The notes beneath the pieces were generated by a model. That model worked only from the letters and a program-made list of their open reading frames with translations. It searched no databases and was not told where the DNA came from. The position numbers and the translations under genes were made by a program. A stretch of 64,000 nucleotides of DNA from Alicyclobacillus sp. SO9 (GTDB taxonomy: Bacteria; Bacillota; Bacilli; Alicyclobacillales; Alicyclobacillaceae). This document shows, in pieces, positions 52,251 to 60,624 of this stretch; the stretch's first letter is position 1; each line of letters begins with the position of its first letter. The stretch is taken from NCBI RefSeq assembly GCF_016406125.1, contig NZ_CP066339.1, positions 3,038,001 through 3,102,000 of the forward strand, written 5' to 3'.

Positions 52251-53074
52251 TTCATAGACTCCCCTTCCGATTTGAGTTGAGGAGTCTCAGCGGTGGTTGC
52301 CTCTGACTGTACATCATCCTTTGAGTCAACATGGCTGACATCTCCGCCATGTTGCTGCAGTAAGAACGTTCGAGTCCTGCCGTCCTTAGGGTCCGTAAAC
52401 AGTTGTTCCGACGGACCCGTTTCCACCAATTCTCCATCTTCGAGGAACCAAGTCTCAGTACTCTGTCGACGTGCTTGATGTAAATGATGTGTTACCCATA
52501 AGGCAGTTCCTCCAGTATCTTTTCTCCAGTTCATTATCAGAGACTCAACAATTTGTGTCGAAGTGGGATCAAGAGCAGACGTCACCTCATCCAACAGCAG
52601 TATCTTCGGGCGGTTGGCCAGGGTTCGGGCTAAAGCAATGCGCTGCTTCTGCCCGCCTGACAGTTCTTCAGCGTTTCGTGACAGCCAATTCTGAGGCAAA
52701 TCCAGTGCGTGAAGCCATTTCTGCGCGTCATCAACTTTTTCTCCGCGTAATTTGGGCCCCAAATTCAAGTTATCGTAAACTGTCCCGGGAAATACCGTCG
52801 CAGTCTGAAACACCATCCCCACAGTTCGTCTCAATTGCGGAATAGACCATTCGCGAATCTCTTTGCCCAGAACCACCACTTGGCCGGCATCGGGGGTCAA
52901 CAACAGGTTGCATAGTGACAAGAGTGTACTCTTACCTGCCCCAGAAGGTCCTACCAATGCAAGTGTTTCCCCTTCAGGTACACTACCTGTTATGTTCTTA
53001 AGAACCAACCGAGTTGTCTCGCCCTCAACAAATTTCTTATCAACACCATGAAACTCAATCACTGATGATTGCAC
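52247..53074 (-). CDS. fetA: FetA-like ABC ATPase
   Basis: About 275 residues: Walker A GPSGAGKST, signature LSGGQKQRIAL, Walker B ILLLDEVTSALDP and H-loop VTHHLHQAR. A C-terminal tail of about 40 charged residues follows the ABC domain (HVDSKDDVQSEATTAETP). The GTG at 53074 is chosen because GGAGG ends 7 bases upstream; the frame extends 17 codons further without a better start. It forms an operon with the FetB-like permease. Confidence 0.86.
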   Translation of the reverse strand: MQSSVIEFHGVDKKFVEGETTRLVLKNITGSVPEGETLALVGPSGAGKSTLLSLCNLLLTPDAGQVVVLGKEIREWSIPQLRRTVGMVFQTATVFPGTVYDNLNLGPKLRGEKVDDAQKWLHALDLPQNWLSRNAEELSGGQKQRIALARTLANRPKILLLDEVTSALDPTSTQIVESLIMNWRKDTGGTALWVTHHLHQARRQSTETWFLEDGELVETGPSEQLFTDPKDGRTRTFLLQQHGGDVSHVDSKDDVQSEATTAETPQLKSEGESMK

Positions 53075-53190
53075 TATGTAACCTCCATCCTGCACAGTCC
53101 CACAAACCCTACTAGAATGTAGCATGACTCACGTGCGGAATCCATCTTGACAACTCCTTTGTCTTGCTGGTATGTTAGCAGCAAAAGTGA

Positions 53191-53212
53191 GTGAGTACTC
53201 ACATTCTATAAT
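53191..53212 (+). promoter_or_regulatory. Palindromic TetR-type operator with -10 box
   Basis: GTGAGTACTCAC (53191-53202) is a perfect 12-bp palindrome within TGAGTGAGTACTCACATTC, followed by TATAAT at 53207-53212. It overlaps the promoter of the ABC-2 exporter/TetR operon. The TGAGTGA...TCACTCA type is common for TetR regulators of such exporters. Confidence 0.6.
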
Positions 53213-53225
53213 GGGGCGTGATGGG

Positions 53226-53948
53226 GTGACGAAGAGTGTTGAAGTACGCCATGTACATCGAACATTCGGAAAGAAGGTTGTCCTTCGAGATATCAGTCTA
53301 GACGTCGACAAGGCTCAGATTTTCGGTCTTCTCGGACCCAGCGGATCGGGCAAAACAACACTTGTCAGATTGATTGCTGGATTAGATAAGCCGACTGCCG
53401 GAACGGTCTCGGTAAGCGGCGTGCTCATGCCAAAACTCTCGATGCTCAGAACCATCGGTTATATGGCGCAATCGGACTCACTGTATACGGAGCTCACGGC
53501 TATGGAAAACTTGAAGTTTTTTGCCTCCCTCTATGGCCTAAAGGGAAGTGCTAAACAACTGCGCATAAACGAGGTACTGGAATTAGTGCAATTGTCCGAT
53601 GCCAAAAAGCAGCTTGTATCCGCCTACTCAGGCGGCATGAAACGGCGGTTATCCCTCGCTATATCCTTGCTCCATCGACCTCGAATTTTAATTCTGGATG
53701 AGCCCACCGTAGGTATCGATCCCGTTTTACGCCTCTCCATCTGGCACGAACTCCACACTATGAGTGAGACAGGTACCACAATTATTGTCACCACGCACGT
53801 CATGGACGAGGCAGAGAAGTGTGACAGGTTGGGGATGATTCGGGATGGGGAGTTGATTGCAGCGGGATCGCCAGAAAAGATGAAACAAGAAACAAACAGT
53901 GCATCCATTGAGGAAGCATTCCTCTACTACGGAGGTGTTCCGAAATGA
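53226..53948 (+). CDS. ABC-2 exporter ATP-binding protein
   Basis: About 240 residues with Walker A GPSGSGKTT, signature YSGGMKRRLSL, Walker B ILILDEPTVGIDP and switch THVMDEAEKCD. The start is the GTG at 53226: earlier in-frame starts lie upstream of or within the TATAAT box. The following permease gene overlaps by 4 bp (ATGA). It energises export of an unknown compound, probably a drug or membrane-active agent. Confidence 0.88.
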   Translation: MTKSVEVRHVHRTFGKKVVLRDISLDVDKAQIFGLLGPSGSGKTTLVRLIAGLDKPTAGTVSVSGVLMPKLSMLRTIGYMAQSDSLYTELTAMENLKFFASLYGLKGSAKQLRINEVLELVQLSDAKKQLVSAYSGGMKRRLSLAISLLHRPRILILDEPTVGIDPVLRLSIWHELHTMSETGTTIIVTTHVMDEAEKCDRLGMIRDGELIAAGSPEKMKQETNSASIEEAFLYYGGVPK

Positions 53949-54976
53949 GGGTATTCGCACTGGTTGCACGCATCTGGCATCAGTTTTTGCACGACAAGCG
54001 AACAATCGCCCTGATGCTTCTCGCGCCGATTCTTATCTTGACCTTGATTTCACTTGTCTTCAATGGCAACACGTATCATCCCAAAATCGGTGTTGTAAAC
54101 GTTCCACCCCCCATCAAGCAAAGCTTGATTCAGCAAAAGGTACAGGTATCGTCCTACGCAACTGCTAAGAATGCCATGGAAGCCCTGAAGTCTCAACGGC
54201 TAGATGCTTACATCAGTGGCGGTGACGGCAGACCAACTGTTGTGTTGGAGGGCAGCGATCCTTCCAAAAACAAAGCAGTAATTCTTACTGTGCAAAAATC
54301 GCTGCAGATCCTCTCTGGAAACTCGGCGTCACAAGTACTGCCAAAAATACAGTACTTGTACGGGTCTGGTGACATGTCCTCTTTTGACAACTTTGGACCT
54401 GTGCTGATTGGCTTTTTTGCCTTCTTCTTTGTCTTTCTTGTTGCAGGAATTTCTTTTCTCAAAGAAAGAACCACAGGCACCTTAGAGCGCCTCATCGCCA
54501 CACCCATTCGGCGATGGGAAATCGTCGCCGGGTACGTCGTGGGATTTGGTGTGTTCACTGCCATTCAAGCGATTTTAATTGCCTGGTTTTCAGTAGACGT
54601 GCTCGGTATGATGATGAACGGGCAACTCGTCTCATTGCTTGTCGTGACGCTGCTTCTGTCTATGAGCGCCCTCACATTAGGCATCTTTCTATCTTCCTTT
54701 GCAAACTCCGAGTTTGAGATGATGCAGTTTATTCCGCTCGTTATCGTTCCTCAGGTTTTCTTTTCCGGGCTGCTGAATATGGATAGCATGGCGACGTGGC
54801 TTAGATGGTTAAGCAAACTGATGCCGCTGTACTATGGAGCAGATGCCATGAGGAACATTATGATTCGAGGACAGGGCCTTCTCTCTTTGAAAAGGGATCT
54901 GATTGTTTTGCTGGCATTTTCAGTTGTTTTTATGACACTAAACGTCATCGCGCTACGTAAATACCGAAAAGTGTAG
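53945..54976 (+). CDS. ABC-2 type exporter permease
   Basis: A 343-residue permease: one N-terminal helix, a large extracellular domain (about 45-160), then five helices. The motif FLKERTTGTLERLIATPIRRWEI before the helix cluster is the ABC-2 coupling region. It is of the YhfI/YhgE-like drug-exporter kind. It is translated together with the ATPase and is followed by a TetR regulator gene 103 bp downstream. Confidence 0.88.
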   Translation: MRVFALVARIWHQFLHDKRTIALMLLAPILILTLISLVFNGNTYHPKIGVVNVPPPIKQSLIQQKVQVSSYATAKNAMEALKSQRLDAYISGGDGRPTVVLEGSDPSKNKAVILTVQKSLQILSGNSASQVLPKIQYLYGSGDMSSFDNFGPVLIGFFAFFFVFLVAGISFLKERTTGTLERLIATPIRRWEIVAGYVVGFGVFTAIQAILIAWFSVDVLGMMMNGQLVSLLVVTLLLSMSALTLGIFLSSFANSEFEMMQFIPLVIVPQVFFSGLLNMDSMATWLRWLSKLMPLYYGADAMRNIMIRGQGLLSLKRDLIVLLAFSVVFMTLNVIALRKYRKV

Positions 54977-55079
54977 CACGTTTTTTGATAAACTAAACCA
55001 ATGTAAGTACTATGCGGCATACGACCAGACAAACAATTAAGCGAAACCCGGAATTTACAAAAGGAGACCAAGCGCTAAC

Positions 55080-55724
55080 ATGGAAGAGTGGGTGTCCTCT
55101 CTGATTGAGAGCAATAAGGAAGTCAAAATGACAGAAAAGCAAGCAAAGATAATCGAAGCTGCCGTGGAAATGTTTGCGGAACAGGGGTATTCGGCAACTT
55201 CGACAAGCCAGATTGCCCGCAAGGCTGGAGTGGCCGAAGGTACCATTTTCCGTCACTACAAGACGAAAAAGGATCTCCTCATCTCCATCCTTGCTCCCAC
55301 TCTATCGAAGTTTTTTGGCCCCTTTGTTATCCGAAACTTTAAAAAGGTTGTAGACACGGACTATGAGAACTTCGAAGACTTTCTACGGGCTCTCATGCGC
55401 AACCGATTGGAGTTTGCAGTAAAGAACGCAGCTGCACTCAAAATTCTGATTCACGAACTGCCTTTCCATCCCGAACTGAGAGCCGAGTTTACGGATCACC
55501 TGTTTCCGCGGGTATCTGGGCGGCTAGAGTTTATCATTCAACATTTTCAGGAAAGAGGAGAACTCATTGAGTTGCCTCCGTTCACCCTCATGCGCATGGC
55601 AGCCAGTACCATGGCAGGCTACATCCTGACAAGGGCAGTCATTATGCCGGAAAGTGAATGGAATGATGAAGAGGAAATTGAGCGAGTCGTGCAGTTTATC
55701 ATGCACGGTTTAACGCCTCACTAA
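55080..55724 (+). CDS. TetR-family regulator (YhgD-like)
   Basis: A 214-residue regulator with a TetR N-terminal domain (MTEKQAKIIEAAVEMFAEQG, TSTSQIARKAGVAEGTIFRH, then YKTKKDLL). The extra 16 residues before it (MEEWVSSLIESNKEVK) resemble those of YhgD-like proteins; ATG 55128 with AAGGA upstream is an alternative start. It probably represses the exporter operon through the palindrome at 53191-53202. It is the last gene of that unit. Confidence 0.86.
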   Translation: MEEWVSSLIESNKEVKMTEKQAKIIEAAVEMFAEQGYSATSTSQIARKAGVAEGTIFRHYKTKKDLLISILAPTLSKFFGPFVIRNFKKVVDTDYENFEDFLRALMRNRLEFAVKNAAALKILIHELPFHPELRAEFTDHLFPRVSGRLEFIIQHFQERGELIELPPFTLMRMAASTMAGYILTRAVIMPESEWNDEEEIERVVQFIMHGLTPH

Positions 55725-55913
55725 CAAGACGGGTAAAAACAATCCTGTTCGACAAAAAATAGAGTGGTGGATTGGTAGAGCGGCGGATTCACATGATAAG
55801 AACTCCCTGCACTGCTGGGTGGAGAAACGAGAGTTCCTGTATACCTCGGATGCGGCGAATAGAATAGTCTAGCATCCCCACGCAATGCTTGAGTCGGGCA
55901 CAGACGATTACAG

Positions 55914-56405
55914 TTACAGTCCGCCCAGACTGTCGTCAGCCGGCGGAGTGTATCCTAAGTATTTTGCCATGATGAGGATTTGGCCCTTATGATGGAACTC
56001 ATGTGTCTGTACATGCGTGAGGAGATAAAGGGGTGTTACTACCAAGACCTCGTTCTGCCATGGCACTTCCAATGTAATCTCCTCAAACCATTTGCCATCG
56101 TATTCAGCCAAGAACCATTTGACTAATTCGTCTACCTTCGAAAATCGGTCACGAACACTTTGAAGGTCGGCTCTTTGAACTTCGTCCGTAGTCGCTGATT
56201 GATATGCGCCGGGATTCCGGCGCACCATCTCACCAAACCAGAACTGGTAGGAATCTGCCACGTGGAACTGGGTCGCGATGATTGTTTCATGGCCAAAGTA
56301 TGGAACCTTCTGCTGTAATTTATTTAGCGGGATCCCTTCCAAAAACCCAAACATCCTACCACGCGCCTTGCAAATCCAATCATACTGTTGCCTTCCGATA
56401 TCCAT
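55914..56405 (-). CDS. DinB-family protein
   Basis: About 163 residues, a DinB/YfiT-like four-helix protein. The three metal-binding His of the family are visible as HVADSYQFW (about residue 48) and HVQTHEFHHKGQI (about 130-140). Family members are zinc or nickel-binding and include thiol S-transferases such as bacillithiol transferases; the exact role is unknown. The ATG at 56405 is chosen, with GGAG 4 bases upstream, because it puts the first His at the usual position. The frame extends 30 codons further. Confidence 0.75.
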   Translation of the reverse strand: MDIGRQQYDWICKARGRMFGFLEGIPLNKLQQKVPYFGHETIIATQFHVADSYQFWFGEMVRRNPGAYQSATTDEVQRADLQSVRDRFSKVDELVKWFLAEYDGKWFEEITLEVPWQNEVLVVTPLYLLTHVQTHEFHHKGQILIMAKYLGYTPPADDSLGGL

Positions 56406-56776
56406 ACCATACCGCTCCGTCCATAGCTTACTACGTATTGACGGCTCGCTCGTTGCGATAACCGCCATAGTGAACAATTGCGTCTCGTCCACCAACGATC
56501 GATGGCCTCAGCGCTTTGTCCGTAACCAATGCTGACCCACTTCATGCCCTAATTATAAACTATGCTAAAAATTCCACCAGAACTGTCATTGTAATTACCA
56601 AACTTGGGCATTCCAACATTCATTTTGGCGTGGTGCCTGACGTTTAAAACACAGGACACGACGATTCTCCATTCACAACTGATTTACTCTTTAGTCAAAT
56701 AGTTGTTCCAGACCTTTCTTGACTATACGATGATTTGTGAAGCCTTGTAAACGAGTACCGATAGGAGTTGAGATCA

Positions 56777-57732
56777 ATGACGGTATCTAAAGTTAAGGAA
56801 ACAACTAAGCATTTTACGGTGTATCTAGTCGCCGACGGGGTGTATGCAGCCATCGCCAATCAGGGAACTGGAGCAATGGCGAATGCTGGATTTGTCGATA
56901 CTGGAGAAAGCGTCGTAGTGTTCGACTCCATGAACACACAGCAAGCAGCTGCCGAGCTGAGACAAGTAGCGACTGTGTTGACAGGAAAGCCAATATCGCA
57001 TTTGATCAACAGCCATTGGCACGGAGACCACGTTCGTGGAAATCAAGCATTTCGTGATGTCGATATTGTGGCTAGTAATCAAACAAGAGAGTTGATGCAG
57101 GAGATTCATCCCGCACGTATAGCTAAGCAGCAAACCGGTATTCAGGAGTTCAAAGACTATGTTTTACACTCGAAGCAGAACGCGGGAAGCTGAGGAATGA
57201 AGCAGAGTCAGAAGAGCTTAGAAACCAGATTTCTACGCTGCACGAGATTATACAGTCTCTACCGACACTGCAGCTTGTGTTGCCCACAGAGACGTTTGAG
57301 TCTAAGTGGTCATTCCAAGGGACTGCCCGTGAAGTACAGTGTCATACTCTTGGCGGCGGACATACTGCATCTGATTCACTTCTCTATTTACCCAATGAAA
57401 GAATCTGTTTTGTTGGTGATTTGATTGCTATCCAGAATCACATGTTGGTAGTAGACGGAGATATTCACTATTGGATTAGCATTCTCGAGAAACTGAACCA
57501 GTGGGACATTGATACAATTGTCCCGGGACACGGACCTGTTGGAGGAAAACAATGGATCTCGCAAGCGCAGGTCTACCTCCAGCATCTGTTGGACCAAGTG
57601 AACACGCTGAAACAAGAGGGGCGTTCGACGAAGGAATTGAGTTCTACTGTTATGCCTGAAGCTTACCAAGAGTGGTCTGCTAAGGAACTGTACACTAAAA
57701 ATCTTCAACATCTAGGTGAGAATATAAGTTGA
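56777..57732 (+). pseudogene. Metallo-beta-lactamase-fold hydrolase, frameshifted
   Basis: The N-terminal half (to 57193) carries HWHGDHVRGN and the C-terminal half (57277 on, other frame) carries GGGHTASDSLLYLPNERICF, the bridging Asp and PGHGPVGGK. The zinc site is thus split by a -1 change near a run of four T at about 57164-57167. One extra T would join the frames into an intact protein of about 318 residues (the bridge reads DYVFTLEAERGKLRNEAE). GATAGGAG precedes ATG 56777. It is a pseudogene, or a sequencing error in a homopolymer. Confidence 0.75.
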
Positions 57733-57936
57733 TTAGCTGTAACACGTAAGTGCTTCTCGACTTTACGTTGCGCTTCATGAAGAAGGACCATTCGTCATTC
57801 CTGAATAATAATGCATTTTGGAATGATAGCCTTTATTGGAGTTTCGGGCAGCATAGTTGAGGATGCATGCGGAAGCAGACATTAATGGACATGGTTGGCG
57901 AGCAATCATTCGTTACTCATGGGGGAGTGACTGAGT

Positions 57937-58338
57937 TTGGATATGAAGAATATTAAGACAAATGGATTCTTTCCGCCACAGTTCACGGATATATATCTGC
58001 TCGATGGGTTGAGCAGTATTTCGTATACTGTCGAAGTTAGAGATGGAGAGGTAACATTGGTTCAACTAGACACTACCAATGAGATAAGGCGAGAGGCATT
58101 GAGCAGTATTGGAACCATACTACCCGTTTCGCTTATCAACGACCAATACTTGTATTTTATTTTGCAAGGTAACGATCGATCGGACATTTGCCGCATTTCA
58201 CATAGTTCCTTACTCGTTGAGAAATGGTCAAATACAGAACTCCTTCAGGATTTCGATATGTTTGAGGCGACCGATGACCGGTACATCATCTTTCGTTCGG
58301 AAGAGTCCGAGCGTCAAACTGCCCCCCTCCGGGGGTGA
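57937..58338 (+). CDS. Hypothetical protein, possibly truncated
   Basis: A 133-residue soluble protein. The pattern of short beta strands (TDIYLLDGLSSISYTVEVRD; DQYLYFILQGNDRSDICRIS; DDRYIIFRSEESE) suggests the first blades of a propeller. The frame ends abruptly in a GC-rich stretch (CCCCCCTCCGGGGG), so the gene may be truncated. The start is TTG 57937 with GGGGGAG about 10 bases upstream. Its family is not recognised. Confidence 0.5.
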   Translation: MDMKNIKTNGFFPPQFTDIYLLDGLSSISYTVEVRDGEVTLVQLDTTNEIRREALSSIGTILPVSLINDQYLYFILQGNDRSDICRISHSSLLVEKWSNTELLQDFDMFEATDDRYIIFRSEESERQTAPLRG

Positions 58339-58432
58339 GTCGGCTCCGGCTCGGGCTTATTCTACAGATCAACCTGTCACGTTTCTTGACTCAATATCGT
58401 CACATTTGTAGCACTAATCAGAGGTGATCAAT

Positions 58433-58924
58433 GTGAAAAAGAGGTTAATTACGCTTAGTTTTTCTGCTGTTGCAGCCTTGTCGCTGGTCGGATGTTCAAC
58501 GACAAATAGTTCAACGCAGGCATCCAATAGCACAACAAAACAAATGACGGTGAAGACTGACAGGTCCTTGGCGATGTTGCCAAACAGTTACTTTCAAGCC
58601 AATGCAACTGTCGATAAATTCTTGAATGATTGGTTGACTCTCGATTCCAAGGACGGTATCGCATTATTAAACTCAAAGGCCAAGCAAGGTAAAACTACTA
58701 CTCAATTAGAGCAATACTTTGCACAGGTGCCTCCTAGTCATTTAAGCTATGAAGTCGTTGGATACAAAAAAGTGTCTGATACCGAATATCAATTCAATGT
58801 GTGGATGTACGGTTATGCCCCAGGGACTTATGGACCGAAGGGACAACCCCGTCCAAGTCCCAGAACACTTACTGTGGTGAAACAAAACAACAAGTGGTCT
58901 GTCAACAATCTGCCTAGATTTTGA
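58433..58924 (+). CDS. Hypothetical lipoprotein
   Basis: About 163 residues. The GTG at 58433, 8 bases after AGAGG, starts MKKRLITLSFSAVAALSLVGC, a clean lipoprotein signal ending in LVGC. A Ser/Thr-rich linker is followed by a domain of about 100 residues (ANATVDKFLNDWLTLDSKDG; VKQNNKWSVNNLPRF) that resembles small NTF2-like or secreted regulatory domains. No specific family is assigned. Confidence 0.7.
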   Translation: MKKRLITLSFSAVAALSLVGCSTTNSSTQASNSTTKQMTVKTDRSLAMLPNSYFQANATVDKFLNDWLTLDSKDGIALLNSKAKQGKTTTQLEQYFAQVPPSHLSYEVVGYKKVSDTEYQFNVWMYGYAPGTYGPKGQPRPSPRTLTVVKQNNKWSVNNLPRF

Positions 58925-59064
58925 GTAGAGTTTACTGAACAAAGATTCCTACTATGATGAGGCACTACGATGCGTTTCCTTTGTTCATCTCTCTATTTTA
59001 AGCCCGTGCAGTGGCTCAACTGGATGCTAATGGCGCTGCCAGGCGGGGTCACTGGAGCAGTCAG
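58925..59064. other. Intergenic region before third repeat copy
   Basis: These 140 bases show no recognisable gene or RNA. They lead into the inverted repeat copy at 59065. Confidence 0.4.
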
Positions 59065-59310
59065 GCAGTTAGTGACTGGAAAGATCCCTATTCGTTGAAG
59101 TGATGCGGCGATTGTGATCCCGATGATCCCTAAAGCAACTTGCGCAAAACCTTAGTGTCATAAATGGGCACTAATATGGGGAGGCACACGGTGGGACGTT
59201 GGTAATAGTGAGCGACGGGATCCCTATTTCAGGCGGCCTATTGGAATAGTGATCGCGATGATCCTAATCGCTTCGTGCACATCGTGATAGGGAGCAAAAG
59301 GATCCTTAAG
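59065..59310 (-). repeat. Six-hairpin element, copy 3 (inverted, diverged)
   Basis: Read on the minus strand, the hairpins of copies 1 and 2 recur in the same order: AGGATCCTTTTGCTCCCTAT, GATCACTATTCCAATAGGCC, TAGGGATCCCGTCGCTCACT, ATATTAGTGCCCATTTATGA, TTAGGGATCATCGGGATCAC and TAGGGATCTTTCCAGTCACT. The spacers have drifted strongly but the paired arms and order are kept. The total length is 246 bp. Confidence 0.8.
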
Positions 59311-59429
59311 CAGCGAAACCCTAAATTCATGACGTCGAGTGCGCCACAAGCTGATGGCGGATTAGCTGGGGATCTACTCCTTGGGGTACCCGTCCCCAAG
59401 CTTGCGGCTAGGGCGTCACGAGAGTCCTG
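59311..59429. other. Region between repeat copy 3 and the HTH gene
   Basis: It contains a GC-rich imperfect hairpin (GGGGATCTACTCC... GTACCCGTCCCC near 59370-59398) that may end leftward transcription from the HTH gene. No gene is supported. Confidence 0.35.
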
Positions 59430-59894
59430 TTATGATTGGTTTGTGAACTCGCCGACTGAAGACAAAATCCGCCCAATAAAAGTTGGGTTACCCCACAAGA
59501 TGTAGCGTCCTTTTTTGGTGTCCTTATCGTAGAAGTACTGTGATTTCGCTGGACCGTAATCGTGGTCTTCATTCATATGTCTCATGACAATCTTGGCTAT
59601 CTCAAATGCTTCCTCTTTGTCATCTACGTGGCAATCGAGAACGGCACAAACTTGAAGTTTTCCTGTTACTTGTCCGTTAAAACCGTCAATGTACGATTGT
59701 ACGTCATCGATAGCGTTGTCGTGCAACTCTTTCGCATTTCCTCCCATAAACATGTCTGCATCCTCCTTTCGAATTCTCCATTCTCTGCCCACCTTAGTGG
59801 CTCTGAGTTGTCCTTCTCGAATATAGCGTCGAACCGTTCTTGGATGCATGTGGAGTACCTGTGCAAATTGATCAACCGTGAAGAATTCGTTCAA
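59430..59894 (-). CDS. Excisionase-type HTH protein with C-terminal domain
   Basis: A 154-residue protein. The N-terminus has an excisionase/MerR-like winged helix (FTVDQFAQVLHMHPRTVRRY, then IREGQLRATKVGREWRIRKED). The C-terminal ~90 residues form a separate alpha/beta domain (QVCAVLDCHVDDKEEAFEIA, then GRYILWGNP) seen in small regulators of Bacilli, of unknown ligand. The start is TTG, 7 bases after GGAGGCG. A perfect palindrome TGTTCA-TT-TGAACA lies 17 bp upstream, so autoregulation is likely. Confidence 0.72.
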   Translation of the reverse strand: MNEFFTVDQFAQVLHMHPRTVRRYIREGQLRATKVGREWRIRKEDADMFMGGNAKELHDNAIDDVQSYIDGFNGQVTGKLQVCAVLDCHVDDKEEAFEIAKIVMRHMNEDHDYGPAKSQYFYDKDTKKGRYILWGNPTFIGRILSSVGEFTNQS

Positions 59895-59910
59895 TCACCA
59901 CGCCTCCTAA

Positions 59911-59924
59911 TGTTCATTTGAACA
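59911..59924 (-). promoter_or_regulatory. Palindrome TGTTCA-TT-TGAACA upstream of the HTH gene
   Basis: A 14-bp perfect inverted repeat immediately upstream of the ribosome binding site of the HTH gene. It is well placed as an operator for that regulator. Confidence 0.5.
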
Positions 59925-59970
59925 TATTGTATCTTATTATTACATATTGTATCTTATTATTACATATTGT
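59922..59970 (+). repeat. AT-rich 20-bp tandem repeat
   Basis: Two full copies of ACATATTGTATCTTATTATT and a third start (ACATATTGT) in tandem. They lie over the probable promoter of the HTH gene (TACAAT appears twice on the minus strand), so the repeat duplicates the -10 region. Confidence 0.85.
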
Positions 59971-60302
59971 TCTATAAAATTTTCTGAAGGGAATAAAATG
60001 TATCTTTGAGGTATCAAAGGGTATCTGGAAAAGACGTAGGGAGATGTATGCCTATGGGACATTAGGGACTTTAGCGACACAAGGTTTGAGAAACGGGCAC
60101 CTCCAAGCAAGATGGCAACTAACATGATGATGCGAAAGGCGGGTGCCAAAATCATCACTCCTTAGCAACGATGAAATGATATACATTACATATGTAAATC
60201 ATATAAATACTACCATAATATACGACAATACATGTGCGGCAAATCCTACTCTATGAACGGGCCTATTCTTCAGTTCCAATAGCCCGGTTTCTCATCTAAG
60301 TT
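59971..60302. other. Intergenic region; one doubtful small frame
   Basis: A minus-strand frame ending at 59940 and starting near 60158 has AAGGAGTG at its start and a hydrophobic N-terminus (FRIIMLVAILLGGARF), but its end runs into the tandem repeat. It is probably degenerate. A hairpin CGGGCCTATT/AATAGCCCG is at 60258-60286, beyond the sdhC remnant. Nothing else was seen. Confidence 0.35.
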
Positions 60303-60590
60303 CTAGGGGTAGAATGCAAGTATGGCCCAGATACCCATCGTGCCAAACATCAAGAACAACACGGCGGAGAAATACGCAGACACCCGCTGTGAACGTGATC
60401 CGACCGTGATGCCCCAGTGAATGAAGAATGACCATAACCCGTTTGAAAAGTGAAATACAGCCGCCACGACACCGATAAGCATGAACCACAGCCCAAAAGG
60501 ATTCTCGACGATACGATGCATTAGCTGAAAGGTTGGCGGGTGTCCGCTAAACCTTGTTGTAATAAGGTGATAAGTGATAAAAACAAAATG
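60303..60590 (-). pseudogene. sdhC: 5'-truncated succinate dehydrogenase cytochrome b558 subunit (sdhC remnant)
   Basis: The readable frame (FVFITYHLITTRFSGHPPTF, then FHFSNGLWSFFIHWGITVGS and RSQRVSAYF) is unmistakably the C-terminal 95 residues of the Bacillus-type SdhC, including the haem-ligand helix region. There is no start: a TGA closes the frame at 60591-60593 and the sequence before it does not continue SdhC. No sdhA or sdhB is nearby. It is best read as a leftover of a deleted or rearranged sdh operon. Confidence 0.75.
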
Positions 60591-60624
60591 TCACCTCAAT
60601 TCCTACCGATTAACCTGGGTAGTT

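Noticed and set aside
55764-55850. tRNA-like stretch (TTGGTAGAGC resembling a D-arm)
   Set aside because: No acceptor stem, no anticodon stem with a proper 7-base loop and no GGTTCGA-type T-loop follow. I also considered a tRNA-Sec because of the TGA finding, but the anticodon TCA and long variable arm are absent.
57160-57175. Programmed -1 frameshift in the metallo-beta-lactamase-fold gene
   Set aside because: The zero-frame codons GTT TTA C do not form an X XXY YYZ heptamer, no strong downstream hairpin is evident, and this protein family is not known to be frameshifted. An indel in the T-run is simpler.
59940-60158. Small membrane protein gene
   Set aside because: Although AAGGAG precedes it, spacing to the start is poor and the C-terminal third is translated from the AT-rich tandem repeat, so it looks degenerate.
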